The notes under the pieces were generated by a model that saw only the letters and a program-made list of their open reading frames with translations, ran no database searches and was not told the DNA's origin. A stretch of DNA of 64,000 nucleotides, taken from the NCBI GenBank assembly GCA_037577475.1, contig CM075189.1, positions 16,903,839-16,967,838 on the forward strand, read 5' to 3'. Shown in pieces: positions 50,801 through 63,325 of the stretch. The position numbers were made by a program, and so were the translations under genes. The stretch comes from Chaunax sp. Z400 (taxonomy: Eukaryota; Chordata; Actinopteri; Lophiiformes; Chaunacidae). Position 1 is the first letter of the stretch. Every line of letters begins with the position of its first letter.

Positions 50801-53800
50801 CTCAGCAAATTGCAATCGGATCAGTTTTTCTTGGACAGCATTTTGGGTGATATTTTTGCTTGTGGTTGGGTGTCCATTCAGAAATATAGGGAGATGTGGG
50901 AAGGCTTGTCCACCTGAGCAAGATGTTTTTTAAGTATGGAGTCTCACATTTAGCCAGGTTCTTTAGGTGCCCAACTTACACACAGGTCTATTTTTCAACC
51001 TTAGCTATAAGCGACTCTGAATAATTGCTGTTCTCTTACCCATTGCGTAAAAATAAGCTCTTGGTAAAGGTCCTGCACGTTAATGGATTCTGCATTCGAG
51101 CAATGTTATTTACCGTCAAGCTCTCGGTCAGTATGCCAGCATTTCTATTTCTTAGGAAGAGGAGACAGCCTTAATATGATGCTGCATCTCTCATACGAGT
51201 TGCATCACATAGACTTAGTAAGCTTGCCATATTTTTTCCCCCTTCTCTTTCAGTGTCCTGTTTCAATGTAACTTCCCCCATTTCCCGGCATTGGAATCAC
51301 TGGTGACCCTGTGCTGTTCACTGTTGGAGTGTCAGGATTACGCCAGCTTTTACATTCACTGGTTAGTTCCAGTTGTATGTTGGGAAAAAAAGGCTACGTT
51401 AAGGGAGGAGAGCCAAGCTACTGGAATGCCAAGACAAATGGCTGACTAGGCCAATGTGAGCATGTGGAATACATTTTTGCTGTCTGAGCTTGTTATTCCT
51501 GTGTTGTCAGAGATTGTTTGGGCTTTTTAAATGGCCGATTTTCTCCTTGTTGCGTCAGTCACCTCTAGTAATTTTTCAGTCACTCTTGAGTCTGTGACAT
51601 GCGTTACAGGCTGAAAAAAAAGTCTGTAGGTTAGTGACCTTAAAGGGAAATTAGGTGGATAAAACTTGATTCTGCACCACCAAGGAAATATTAATCTAGA
51701 AAACCAATAATGAAAGGTCAGAATTACACATGCAGTAGGTTTTAATGAAATAATTACATTTAAAAAATTCAACTTGGGTTAAATATCAAGTTTTAAATAA
51801 CAAATGGCATGCACATTAAAAAAAATCAGTTCTTGAAGAAAGCTAACAGACGCTTCTTTACTGAAAGAATATTTGGGTAAACCACGATAAGCGTTTTCCT
51901 ATTGATACTACATGGTTACTCTGGAGTCATTTGAAGGAAACACAGACTTATTTGAAACATTGTTTGTCTAAACCAAACGTTTTTGAGCATAAATGGAGGG
52001 AGATAAGCGTATAGGCTCAAGAGAAAGAAGAAAGCTTATGTGGACTGAAAGAAAGAATTCAGTTTTAAATCCTCTAACCCACAGTGATTGTCAAGTACCA
52101 CATAAAAATGCATCTGCTGCCACATGAACACTCAGGGAATCCCATAGCTTCACTTCTCTGTTGTGTTTATGTAAGCACACTGCTCTAAAGATAGCTAATA
52201 GACATTCAGGACTTCATTTTTTCCCTATCATCATCCATCAAAATGAATTAAACTTGGCATGTCAAGTCTGCGCTATGAATTCCCATGGATTTCAAGAGAG
52301 CCCCTAACATGCTGTTCCCCCCCTCCACCCCTTCCTCAAACACAACGGTGACAGTGATGGAGGTTTTATAATTTATGGCAATTATTAGGTCTGCAGTCTG
52401 GAGACATGACACATACTCCGACACCTGTTTTTCTAATTCTCATTGATTTTCGCTGTCAGGGCCATGGCTGAGCAGTGAGACGGCAGAGGAGACAGACAAT
52501 TACATCAGTGTACGTTCCGGTCAATCATGACGCTTTTTGAAGGAGCTTAAACTGGATTTGTAATGATTAAATCAGCATCCTTCAGAGCACACTTCAATGT
52601 TGCATCGCCCAAAAACGCAAAAAAAAGAATGTCATTGATGAGTTGTTGTGACATGATGATTTAAGCCTGTTTTTTTTATAGAAATAGTAGAAAATAAAAT
52701 ATTTAAAAAGCTTACTCTGGAATTTGATGATTTTTATTACCTCTGCTCGCCACAGAAATAATTCATTATCAGGAAAAGATCTGATATACCATATTTTCTC
52801 CGGAAGAAGTTTTGCAACACTTTGCTTGTTGCCCTGGACCGTGCTGTGATTTTTGTTTTGTTAACACTATGAATGTATGTGTGAATTTTTTTTTTTTTAT
52901 TAAGCACAGCAGAGTCTATGTTTCTCCATTATCCTGAAAGCAAATCATTTTGAACACTTGTCTGGTTTAAATCACAGATTTTCAGTCTTGTTGATCGCTG
53001 CAGAGGTGTTCTTGCACTCATTCTCTGTGTCTCTCCCTTTTGTCTCACTATTTCAGACATCACTCGCCACCAGGTTTGCGCAGGAGGCCTTTGGGAAGCA
53101 GTACAAACAAACCATCGGCCTGGATTTCTTTCTGAAGAGAATAAGCCTTCCAGGTGAGACACCTTCATAATCTTTTGGGAGGGCTTGCTCGTTCTGAGAC
53201 TCAGCACCGACACGCGTGTTGGACAAGCCGACTGCAGACATGTTAAATCAATAAAATGCAGAGGATTTGTTTTTGGCAAGATTTTACTTAGTGGCTTAAT
53301 TGTTTATAATACTGTAATATCAGCCTTGCTGTTTTGGATGTTTGTGTGTCCTTAATATTACAAATGTAAAAAAAAAGATCCACAGTATTAATTCAAAGTC
53401 TGACAAAGAGACCTGTTGTTCCAGGATCTCTTTCTGCCATATTTTTATTCCTTCAGATTTTCTTGGACTGTCTATTTTTTTTTCAAGTTTGTCCTTCGGG
53501 TTAACTCAGTGTATTTTCTGGTAGCTCTTCATTGTAGAGAGTCTGCCACTTCTCAGGCTTATTCACTTTGAAAGCTCTTCTCTCCAGAGCACACTTTTTT
53601 TTTTTTTGGACTCCACGAGGCCAATGGACAGCTTATGTCCAAACAGGCGAGCCTTGCTCATAATTCTGTGGGCGCAGCACAGAGTAAATACATTAACATT
53701 TTATATCCATATTGCTGATCCCTGAGTTCAACTGATCTTTGTCCTCCACCACATAAAACATTAATGTTCTTATTTATTTATGTTGAACCCACAGAAATAA

Positions 53801-56800
53801 AGCCACACTCTGTATCCCCCTTAGATGTGTAAAAGAAATGTTTATTGACTAATGATATATTTAGACGAAAGCGCCACCTTTTTACTTCCTACCATGTGAA
53901 TTGGGGATTTTCAACTTTTTAAATGGCATTTCTAAATCTCTGCCAAGGCCTAAGCTCGAGAAATCTGCAAAGTGCCTCCATTCTTTCATTACTAATAAAA
54001 CAACATTAAGCAAGGGGAAATTAAGTGCTAAAAGTAAAAGTTGTGCTGGTTTGTGAGTTGACTGAAAGATTCTGTTTTGATTTTATGTCAGTTTCAGCTT
54101 ATGAGGCTTAGGAGAACTAAACCCCCAAAAATGCTGTGGTGGAGTCGGGATGACAAGAGCCAACCTTAAGCACAGGCTGGGGTCTACTCCTACAAATGCT
54201 GTTAATCGTTTGACTTCTCTTCTGTGATCTCTCAAATTAAAACTGTAGGATTTGTTTAAATGTACTGAACATATGTCTGTATCACAAGGGCAGCAACAAC
54301 TCTCGCTCCAACACTGGAGTTGTTAAATGGCCCATTTTCTGGGGAATTGGGTGTTGATGAGCTGATGAAGAGAAGGGAGGCTTTGCGAGCTGGGTGGTCC
54401 CAAACTTCGTGAGGACCCCCACCCTACCTGAGAGGTTGTGTGGCTCTCCAGGTCTCTATGGGGCTGTAAGGGTCTTTTGCACCAGCGGGGAGAGTATAGC
54501 CTTTAGCCAATGTTGGCTCCTCTCACCATGAAGGCCTAGCTTGTCAAACTTAATGTATGTTTTCCAACACAGGGAGAGGTGAGGCAAAACCCAATGACAC
54601 ACAACAGCCTGAGTGTGCTTTTTTATAACAATACCTCTTCCAGATGTCTCTGCCAAACCAGTGAGACAGGCAGTGGAAAGGGCATCTCTAACTTTCTGAA
54701 GCTTCTTTTGTCACTTAACTTTACAATGAAAGCACTGGTATCTTATCACACTGCCTTTTTTTCCCCCCTCCTGACCTTGTAATCACTTTTTCAGGTTTGT
54801 CTCTTGGGCTCACTATTGCAGTCTCTACTTCTTGCAAAGCGTAAGCAGAAAAATGTCAGCACTGTTGAGTCAGTGTGATTCTTTGAAACATAAATAAAGC
54901 TAGTGTCCAAGCATGGTGGATGGGTGGAGATGGCTCTTTACAACACCAAAGAACCGTTATTCATTGCACTCCTCAATGTAGCTTTACATTGACACTGTAT
55001 AGTCTAGATGTAGTGACTGTGAACCTCAGCGTTTCCTCCCCTCGCTTTAAAAAGGGGACTTATGAAGGGGGTGAGTCGTCCAGCCGTGCCCACAGCGTAT
55101 GCTCTGCTCCCCATCGCGGCTCCAGCCCAGTGCAGGGCCCTCATCACACCAACATAAACTCCTCACGGTCTGGTCCTCCCTCATCCTTTTTTCTGACATT
55201 TTTTAAACTTTTTTTTTTTATTTTTTAAACCACCCCTTTCATTTTCCAGAGGAAGAAAATATTCATTTGGATTTGGTTTTTCTGCCCATCTTTCTCTCTC
55301 CCCGCTCATTCACTCCTTCCTTCACTTTCCACAGGCATGAGGACAAGGGTCTTCTTTTTCTTTTCTTTTATGTTTAATTATTGCTATTTTACTTAACAGC
55401 ACATAATTCTCCTCACTTTCCTTAGTTGGCAGGATGTGGCACAATGCAAACAGCTCTTCTCAGGCTAATAAGTAGCCATTTTTTACTGCAGTTACAGCCG
55501 GCTCATTATTTTCTCAGCTTTGTTAAAACAATTAGATTAAAAAGAATTAAAAAAAAAAATTCGATGGAAAAACACAAGTTCCAGATTTTTTTTAAAACTG
55601 AATTGATCAGCAAACAAAAGAAAGAAAGAAAGCGGGAAACATCTTTGGTCCCTTTGTGGAGCTGATTTGTACACATTGTTTTTTTGTTGTTATTTAAATA
55701 TCAGTCCTTTTTGATATAAGAGGTATTTCTCTCTCTTTTCTCCACTGTAGGCAATTTGAATGTGACCCTGCAGGTATGGGACATTGGAGGCCAAACGCTA
55801 GGAGGAAAAATGCTGGATAAATATGTATACGGAGCTCATGTAAGGTGACACACGCACACCCCCTAAATCCTCTGCTGCTACTTTTTTGTTTTGCTTAACA
55901 ATCATATATGCGAATACCTGGTTTGTGCTACAATCTTTAATTCCTCCAGAATGAATTTCTTCTTCATATTGGAGGAAAAGAAATTATATACTGACATCTG
56001 TATTACTATGCTGGTACAGTATAGATGTCTACTTCTATCGTGTTCACATGTATACATGTGTTCTTGCCAGTAATAATAATTTATATACACTTTATATACA
56101 CAATACAATTTATATAATTTATAATTTATACTTTTATATACACTTGTATTCACTTATGTTGACTGCAGTATCCTCAAGAAGAATAGAAAATGTTTACAAA
56201 CCAACTGCTCTAGGTGAAAAAGTCATAAGGGAGGCACAGGAAGAATCAGTTTTTAATTCTCTGTAGTCTCTGTTCATGCTTATTATTACAGTCTCTGCAG
56301 CTTCATTCAGGGCCTGCCACTCCCTCCCTCTGGAGCCAAATCATACAAAACGTAGTAGAAAATCCCTTGGGTTGACAGAGAGCATAGCAGGTCTAAAGAG
56401 CTTTAAAAATCTGTGCATCTCATTTTTTTTTTTTTTATAGAGTTGAGACATTTTGATGTTTTCGTGTCAGATTGAAGAAATCCTAACAACAATCCTAACA
56501 AGCATACTGTAGGTCAGTACTTGGAGTAATAAAATATTCAAACACTACATTCTTAAATATGTAACTTTATTGAAGTTTAATTTATGTTTAAAGATTTTTA
56601 AATTAAAATTATTAAAAGTAATCTCCAGTGTTTGATAGTACTCATCTTATATGAAGGAGCTTGGGGAAAATAGGCCATTTCCGTTCATTTAATGCTTGTC
56701 CTGAGGAAAGATGACAGCTTTTAGCATACTAGTTTGTACATGTGCCTGCAACATCAGCATCCATACGTAGCTGCGTTGCCCTAGGTAAGTGTAATCTGTC

Positions 56801-58179
56801 ACCTCCAGAAGGTCTTTTGTTTGAAAAGGCCTAATTAAAGACCAGGGTTTGTCATATTTAAGACCTTTACTGTAGCACCAGGTCTAATATTTGCATATTT
56901 GGGCATAAGCAGGAAACTTGTCACTGTATACCAGCTCTATGCAAGCACACGTCATGTTTGCAGATAGTAGCAAATTTAGCCTAGGCGTTCTTGTCCGTTC
57001 CATGAATCTATCTACTTGGCTTAAAAAATAGTAAAAGAGACATGCTTTTTTTTCTGTGGCATTTTCTGTGTCCTGCTCTAAACTTTGCCATAATATGGTT
57101 TACATAATCCACGTCTGCACCGATTACTTTACTCTCCTTCACAAACAAAATGTCCTACATCATCACCACTTTACGGCTCTTTTCTCCAAGAGTTTCTTGT
57201 TAGCGCTATATGGAACTTTCACACCTATTCAGCACTGTGCGCGTCCTGTAATCAATCACGGCTGCTCAGAGAGACTCGCAGTGATTGTCAGAGGCCTAAG
57301 CTGTCGTCACTGACCCTGCGTGTTGTGACAGTATGTGTCGGCCGGACAGAAAGCAGGAGAAAACCCTAGGTCGTGTTGCATCATGCAGTAAATAGTAGGA
57401 AATTTTATCTTTGTACATGTTAATTTCCAGGAAAAGTGAAAAGCAGTCATTGCCGATAGTTGAGTTGTGATGATTTGTCTTGAATTATGACAACAGCTCT
57501 GGTATCCGTGCTTGCTTTTTGAGTAATTTATGTGTTTGTGTAAACAGCCCCCTTTGGCCTGAGTGTTTCCTCAAACATGAGGCAACATGGGTCACATGGG
57601 TGTTTCTGCGGTGCGTTTTGGGGATTAAATAGAGAGGAGGAAAATGTCCTTAGGCAGACAGCCTTCATAGCTCAGACGATAACCTCACCTCTGCATCGAT
57701 ATCTGGACTGTACTTACAAAAGTGTGAATGCACAAACAACATTTTAAACCAGAACCACAATTAATCCACACATTCCTACATTATAATCATAAAAGTACCA
57801 AACCTAGTACAGAGTATGTGTCCCCTCCTATGTGAATCTGCTCCTGATGCTAAGAAGAGGAGCAGTGCCACCTACTGTTCCCTTGGTCCCTATAATATTA
57901 CTTAAATTCATATTAATGAATATGAGGTGAGTGAATATGAAATCATTCCTAGTACTCCCATCCAGTATTTCCCAGTGAGGTATTGTAAAGGTAAGCAGCT
58001 CACATCACAATCTGAGGAGTGTGTTGTTCCTTTTCTTTTTCCAATGCAGGGTGTTCTCCTGGTTTACGATATTACCAACTACCAGAGCTTTGAGAATCTG
58101 GAGGATTGGTTCAGCATGGTGAAGAAGGCCAACGAGGAATCTGATATCCGGCCCATAGTCTCCCTGATTGGGAACAAAA
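47850..58179 (+). CDS. rab28: Rab28 small GTPase, first four coding exons
   Basis: Exons 47850-47924, 53057-53153, 55751-55839 and 58050-58179 give 391 nt. The rest lies right of the window and I found no further exon up to 64000. The sequence begins MSDSEEDSQDRQLKIVVIGD. The P-loop GDGACGKT (residues 19-26) is split across the first intron. Switch I is YKQTIGLDFF (threonine 44) and switch II is WDIGGQT (D68). GVLLVYDITNYQSFENLEDW is nearly invariant in RAB28. The exon ends inside the NKxD base-recognition motif (GNK, then A of the next codon). Known role: a divergent Rab/Arf-like GTPase of the photoreceptor and primary cilium, linked in human to cone-rod dystrophy. The P-loop has cysteine where human has serine (GDGASGKT). 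Introns of 5.1, 2.6 and 2.2 kb are large for this window. Confidence 0.96.
47925..53056 (+). other. rab28 intron 1
   Basis: A 5.1-kb intron without a coding exon or recognised gene. A balanced, non-repetitive segment at 52330-52560 and another at 50560-50860 look more complex than their AT-rich surroundings and are candidate enhancers. No repeat family was recognised with confidence. Confidence 0.4.
53154..55750 (+). other. rab28 intron 2
   Basis: A 2.6-kb intron with several T-rich runs. No exon, RNA gene or recognisable transposon was seen. Confidence 0.4.
55840..58049 (+). other. rab28 intron 3
   Basis: A 2.2-kb intron. It includes a low-complexity TA-rich patch near 56080-56150 and a strong CTCF-like site at 57865-57878. 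No exon seen. Confidence 0.4.
57865..57878 (-). promoter_or_regulatory. Candidate CTCF site, reverse orientation
   Basis: GTGCCACCTACTGT reads ACAGTAGGTGGCAC on the minus strand and agrees with the CTCF core CCASYAGRKGGCRS at 13 of 14 positions. It faces the forward-oriented sites at 34404 and 36219, with nkx3-2 in between. Confidence 0.4.
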
Positions 58180-61100
58180 GTGAGAATTACACACACATAA
58201 ACACCCAAACTCACATTAGTTTGTCGTCTTTCAGTACGGAGGAAGCATGGCAGTACTTAAAAAAAATTTCTACTATTTTTCTACTATTCAGCTGTGCATG
58301 AAATTAGCTCAACTCAACGTTGTTGGATGGAGTTTTCCTCTATTTATTTCTCCGTGATGCATTCGTCATTTTGTGGGTCTGTGTTTGTGTGTGGAGGAGT
58401 GAATGTTTGATGGTAGTAGACGTGTTTGTTAGGGTACCATATAACTGATCGGTGTGATAAGCCACATTGATAAGAGACTGAGGTTTTGGAGCGATGGGAA
58501 TGCTGATGTTTGTGAACTCTAGGGAGTGACTGACGGTGATTTAAGATCCCAGGGCCAACAGATCTAGGGCCCTGCTTATCTGTACCCTCCTCCCTCCCAG
58601 TCAATACCCGTCTGCCCCCCCAAGTCTGAGGCTGCGCTCCTGTCCTGAGTGGCTGGTTAAAGAGAGAAACTCGATGTTAACCAGACGGCTCTCCTGCTAT
58701 CAGCCTGCACCCATCCACCCATCTCCAAAATATAGGGTAATAATGATGACTCTTTTTAAACATCACCTTGACAGATGTGGAGTCATGGCTGCCGCTGTGT
58801 TATTGCAAAGTGGGGCATCAGTGCGTGTGTGTATAATGGTGACTGTCCTTCTTGGGCGATGATGAAGAGTCAACAGAGTGGTGCCTACACACAGGAAACT
58901 CTCACTAATGTTACTCAGCAGGGACCACAGGTCACAGTTTAATTCGCCTGTCTAGAGCAGATTCTCATGTCTTTGCATCCGTTGCATTTCCTAATGCCCC
59001 GGCTTTAACAGTGGGCGCCTCTGTATTTAGGCTAGGGTTTGAATGTGTAGGTGAGTGTGTGTACTGTAATATTTAAGTAGTGTTCATCCTGCTGTCAGGC
59101 TCATTCTCCCCCCTAATGGCTCTATTGCTGAGAATGGCCCATGTGTGTTTTTTATGTTCCTACAGCCTGAAAAAAAAGAAAAACAAAATCCCACACAGAT
59201 TGCCCCAAAAGGAGCAATCAATTACCTTGCGTGACTTTATGAATCCCTGAACCTTCCCCTGGATTCACTTTTTTTTCTCAGAGAGCTTGAAGTGACTTAG
59301 CATAGCTACCTAGCTGGAAATGTCCACACCTCAATTTTTATGTAACTTTTTCGTCCGTCTTTCTTACAATTATTGTAGCATTTTTGTGTGTTCTCCAACT
59401 TGAACTCACACGAACACTAAGCTGATCTTATAAATACACAGCATTCTTTCAGGATTGGAGTTTAGATTTATTTTAAATCATTCCCATGATATTGGACTGA
59501 GAGAGGAGGCATGTTTGTGACAGCTGACATACAAGTGCGACCAGGAGAAGCTTATCAAATTCACCACAATTGTTTAAGGTTTATACATGGATAAACTTAA
59601 GGTGAACGCTGAGTGTAGATGTCATGTCCTTATTTAGTTGCTCGTTAGACCATAAAAAAATATATTCACAAATGTTTTTGCTTTTAGTAAAACACCTGTT
59701 ACAGCATTATAAAATGATTAGTGTTCTTTTTAGCATAGTTAACATGGAGGCTCTGTTTAACTTGTTAACAGTGTATTTGCTACTGTATGCATTGAGCTTA
59801 AAGTTCCTGAATTACCCCATGTCTGGCTTCTATTTTAATTTGAACACTGTCTTCTTTACCCAGTATACGGTAATTGAGCCTGTGGACCAGACTGGTTCAT
59901 TAATGATGGTGTCCCCTCCTCTGCTTACCCTGGCCTGACTGCCCTCCTGTGCCATGTCACTGCGCGCACGGAACAGCCTTTCCTTTCTTTGGGCTTAGCC
60001 GGCTGAGGTTAGGTGTGCTTGTTAAGCACAAGTATGCTGCACCTCCATGCTCTCCACATGTTGCCTAGAGCCCTTGTTTTAAATAATGGCACCACTTGTA
60101 ACAATTCAGAGAGGAAGCCAATGAAATGTTTTATTAAAGGCACACAATTATTTATGCAACTGCACGCACATGCACACAAAGTCACACACAAGAAATGTGC
60201 ACTGAGAACACATGTGCAATGGAAGAATGTTAAGCTCTTGGGCTGTCTAAATATACGATAACTGTTTATTACAATGCAGTCCAGTGTAACATCGTATGGT
60301 ACACAGGAACCTCTAAAGAGAGAAATATGGGCTTGTTGTACAGTCATCTCCTCCACCACTGAAGTGTTTCATTTTTGAAATGGCTGCGTATATTCTTTGC
60401 TTAACAAAAGCTGTGCTCGGCCTGTTTGTGACGATGTGTCTTTTAGATCAGAGACTGTCTGAAGTCATTGGTATAAAAAAATATAGCACACTGTCAGCAA
60501 TCCTAATGCGTACTTTGCACGGTTTTATTGTTGTAACATGCATTGCACATAACCATCACCGCTTTAAAATGGCTTATGTTACTGTGCAAAATTAGAACAC
60601 ATATTTCTTGGTAGACATTAAGCTTGTGTCGTTTATCAAACCAATTTGTTTTTATTAAGTGGGGATCGCAGGACCTCTGCTCGCTCCTCACCCATCACCC
60701 ATCCCATTGCTAGCACACTCTCCCTCAGGAACTCCAGAACATCCATCATGGGCTTGCACAGCCCTTATTTGGGTGACTTAAATGGGTTCAGTTCTCTTAA
60801 CCCCTCCTCATCACTCATGCCTTTTTTGCTTAGAGGTTCTAACACTGTTCACTGCCGATCCACTCAGGCCTGCCATGGGAAAAGTTCCCTTCTCTGGGGA
60901 GATAAGGTCCCCCCGCACGATGACAATTTGTACACTGAAGTACATCGTACCTGCCCTTCTCTTTGTCCCTATCTTTGACCATCTCTTAAACACACTTACA
61001 CATTCATTCTCATCCCTGTGCAAACATGAACTCTTTCAATCACACGCTTACTCTTAATTCTCTCCACATACTTTGTATGCTTATCTCTCACATGTAGACT

Positions 61101-62767
61101 TATACTCCTGCTCCAGCTACTTTTTCTTGTAGTAATGTCTTTTCATTGGCTCTGTGTCTCTATTGTGTTAAACAACATCCATGTGTTTGCTTTTTGCACG
61201 CTGCAGCATATCTCGCCACATACCGTTACCCATCGCACTTCTCTCTCTCTCTCCAGTTTAACGTCCAGCCATGTGAAAGTTAAAGAAAAACACGGATCTC
61301 CCCTAACTCTTGATTCTCGTGAAGCATGTCCTTGCCACCAACATTGTTGGTCTTGAGTTGTTTGGCCTCTTGGCAAGACCTCAGGTGGAGTTGAAGCCTT
61401 CCCCCCTCTCTAGCCCTCTCACCCCCTCACCTTCCTGCCCCTGTAAAGCTGCCACAGTTCCTGTCTGTTCAGTGCAGGCCTGCACATTTCTTAATAGAGA
61501 GATGCTCAGAAGTCCAGGAGCGTAGAGGAGCTCAATGCGCTTCTGTTTTTGGTTTAGCTCAAAAATGTTTTTCCTGGCTCAACCCACTCGTACTTAGGTC
61601 CTCTTACAACAAACTAAAAGGTCCTAATTGCCCCCAAGGGAAAGGTTTAGCCACAATAGACATGTGGTGGGACAAAAGCCCAGTACTCTTACCCCAGCAC
61701 CCTCACCCCTCCCCGTATAGAAAGGATGAACACGTCAGCAGTGTCTGTTTTGCACTGTGGGTAAAGCGACCACAGGTTTGACACTGTAAAACATTATATA
61801 TACAGTATATAGACATAGTAAGACATGGTGTATGGTCGGGTACAGATTTGGAATGTTTACAGCAAATCCAGTGTTTCTTGTTTCTCTTCACATTTCATTG
61901 AGGGTAAAGGGTCAGAACAGATGTGCATATCAAATTGTATCAGTGACCACACCGACTGTAGCCTGCTGTCTTACTGTAAGTCTGGAAATGATGGGAAATA
62001 AAGACTCAGGTTACTACAATTATAGAGAGGAAAGAATGAAGTATTACAGCTGCACTATACTTCAGCTGATATGTTTAATATGAAACATGTAAAGTCACAG
62101 CTGCAGAGGCTGAGACAAGTGAGTGATTAAGAAATACTCTAGGGTTTGCTTAAGCCTACTCAGGTAGCTGATAGGTGTTTTTTTTCCCCACACAGAGCAA
62201 TGTAAATAGTGCCAATTTGGTAATCTCTGCTTAATGAACCAAGTGCTAATGTTTAATCGTAACAACCGTTTGACCCAGCTCTGGTCCCTGCTCTCATCTC
62301 TCTCGACTCTCATGCCTGTCGAAACATGGAAAGTCCTCATTCATTTTAGCCATCCATAAAGCAAATATTGTTGCACATGCAGTAGATGATCAGTCTTCGC
62401 ATACCTTCTTGTGTGGCAAGTCACGGGCCATTTGAGTTGTACAGCACAGCTTAGCCACCTGACCTGAGTGCAGCCTGGAACCCTCATCACGCTCAGGCTG
62501 TACTTTATTTCGTCGCTGCTCCACAACATTGATATGGAGGAATTCCTGGAAAGGGCCTTGCTCACACAGAGTCGGGTAAATAACTGATTGATCTGGATCC
62601 ACAGGCATACATTGTGTAAATATACGTGAAATATCAACATCGATCTTTCTCTCCTTTTGTGCTCCTTTTTGTGGTCTTTATACCCTGCTCTTGCCTCAGC
62701 TTTATAACTCTGCCGATGTTTGCTTAGGCAGTTGTGAGCAGAAAACACTTTACATGTAACAGTTGAC

Positions 62768-62776
62768 TTAAGTGGT
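62768..62776 (-). promoter_or_regulatory. NKX3-2 consensus binding motif
   Basis: TTAAGTGGT is the exact reverse complement of the NKX3-2 consensus ACCACTTAA. A near match (ACCACTTAG) lies at 62963-62971, about 195 bp away, in the same complex non-repetitive segment. Confidence 0.35.
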
Positions 62777-63269
62777 CTTAAGTTGAATATGTGAACCAGT
62801 CCAATGCATCATTTCTCTCAGGAAGCCTTTATAACTATCTATAGACTTACAGTGGTGCGATGCATATAATTATGAAGGCTCCCCTGTGGTTCATATAATT
62901 ATTGTAGCTCATAGTTGTGCTGCCGGCTCACAGAGCCATGTATTATTGCTCGGCCATAAAAGACCACTTAGTTTAACAGCGACAGGAGAGCTTGGAGGAC
63001 ATAGCTAGTGAAGCCCTGGTCAGCATCTTGTGCGGTCAGCTCAGAACTGGGCCCTTTGTTCACTTTTCACGAGTCCTCGGAGCCCGTTAACGCTGTCTGC
63101 AAAGCCCTCAGCCCCAGGTTTTACTATAGGAGAGACAGTCATGAAGTTCAGCTCTCTCCCTGCCTGCAGAGCTACTGCTTGACACTCTGTTTTGCATGCT
63201 CTGATCGGGGAGGAATACCACATTGTTTTGCTAATCGCCGTGGAGTATCTGATGTTTTTAAGTGTGAAT

Positions 63270-63325
63270 GCATGTGTGTGTACAAGCATGTGTGTTTGCA
63301 TGTGTGTGTGTGTGTGTGTGCGCGC
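63270..63325 (+). repeat. (GT)n microsatellite
   Basis: Interrupted TG repeats end in a run of about ten TG units followed by CGCGC. Confidence 0.9.

Noticed and set aside
53860..53885. GCGCCACCT as a CTCF site in rab28 intron 2
   Set aside because: The rest of the motif is a T-rich run, and too many positions mismatch.
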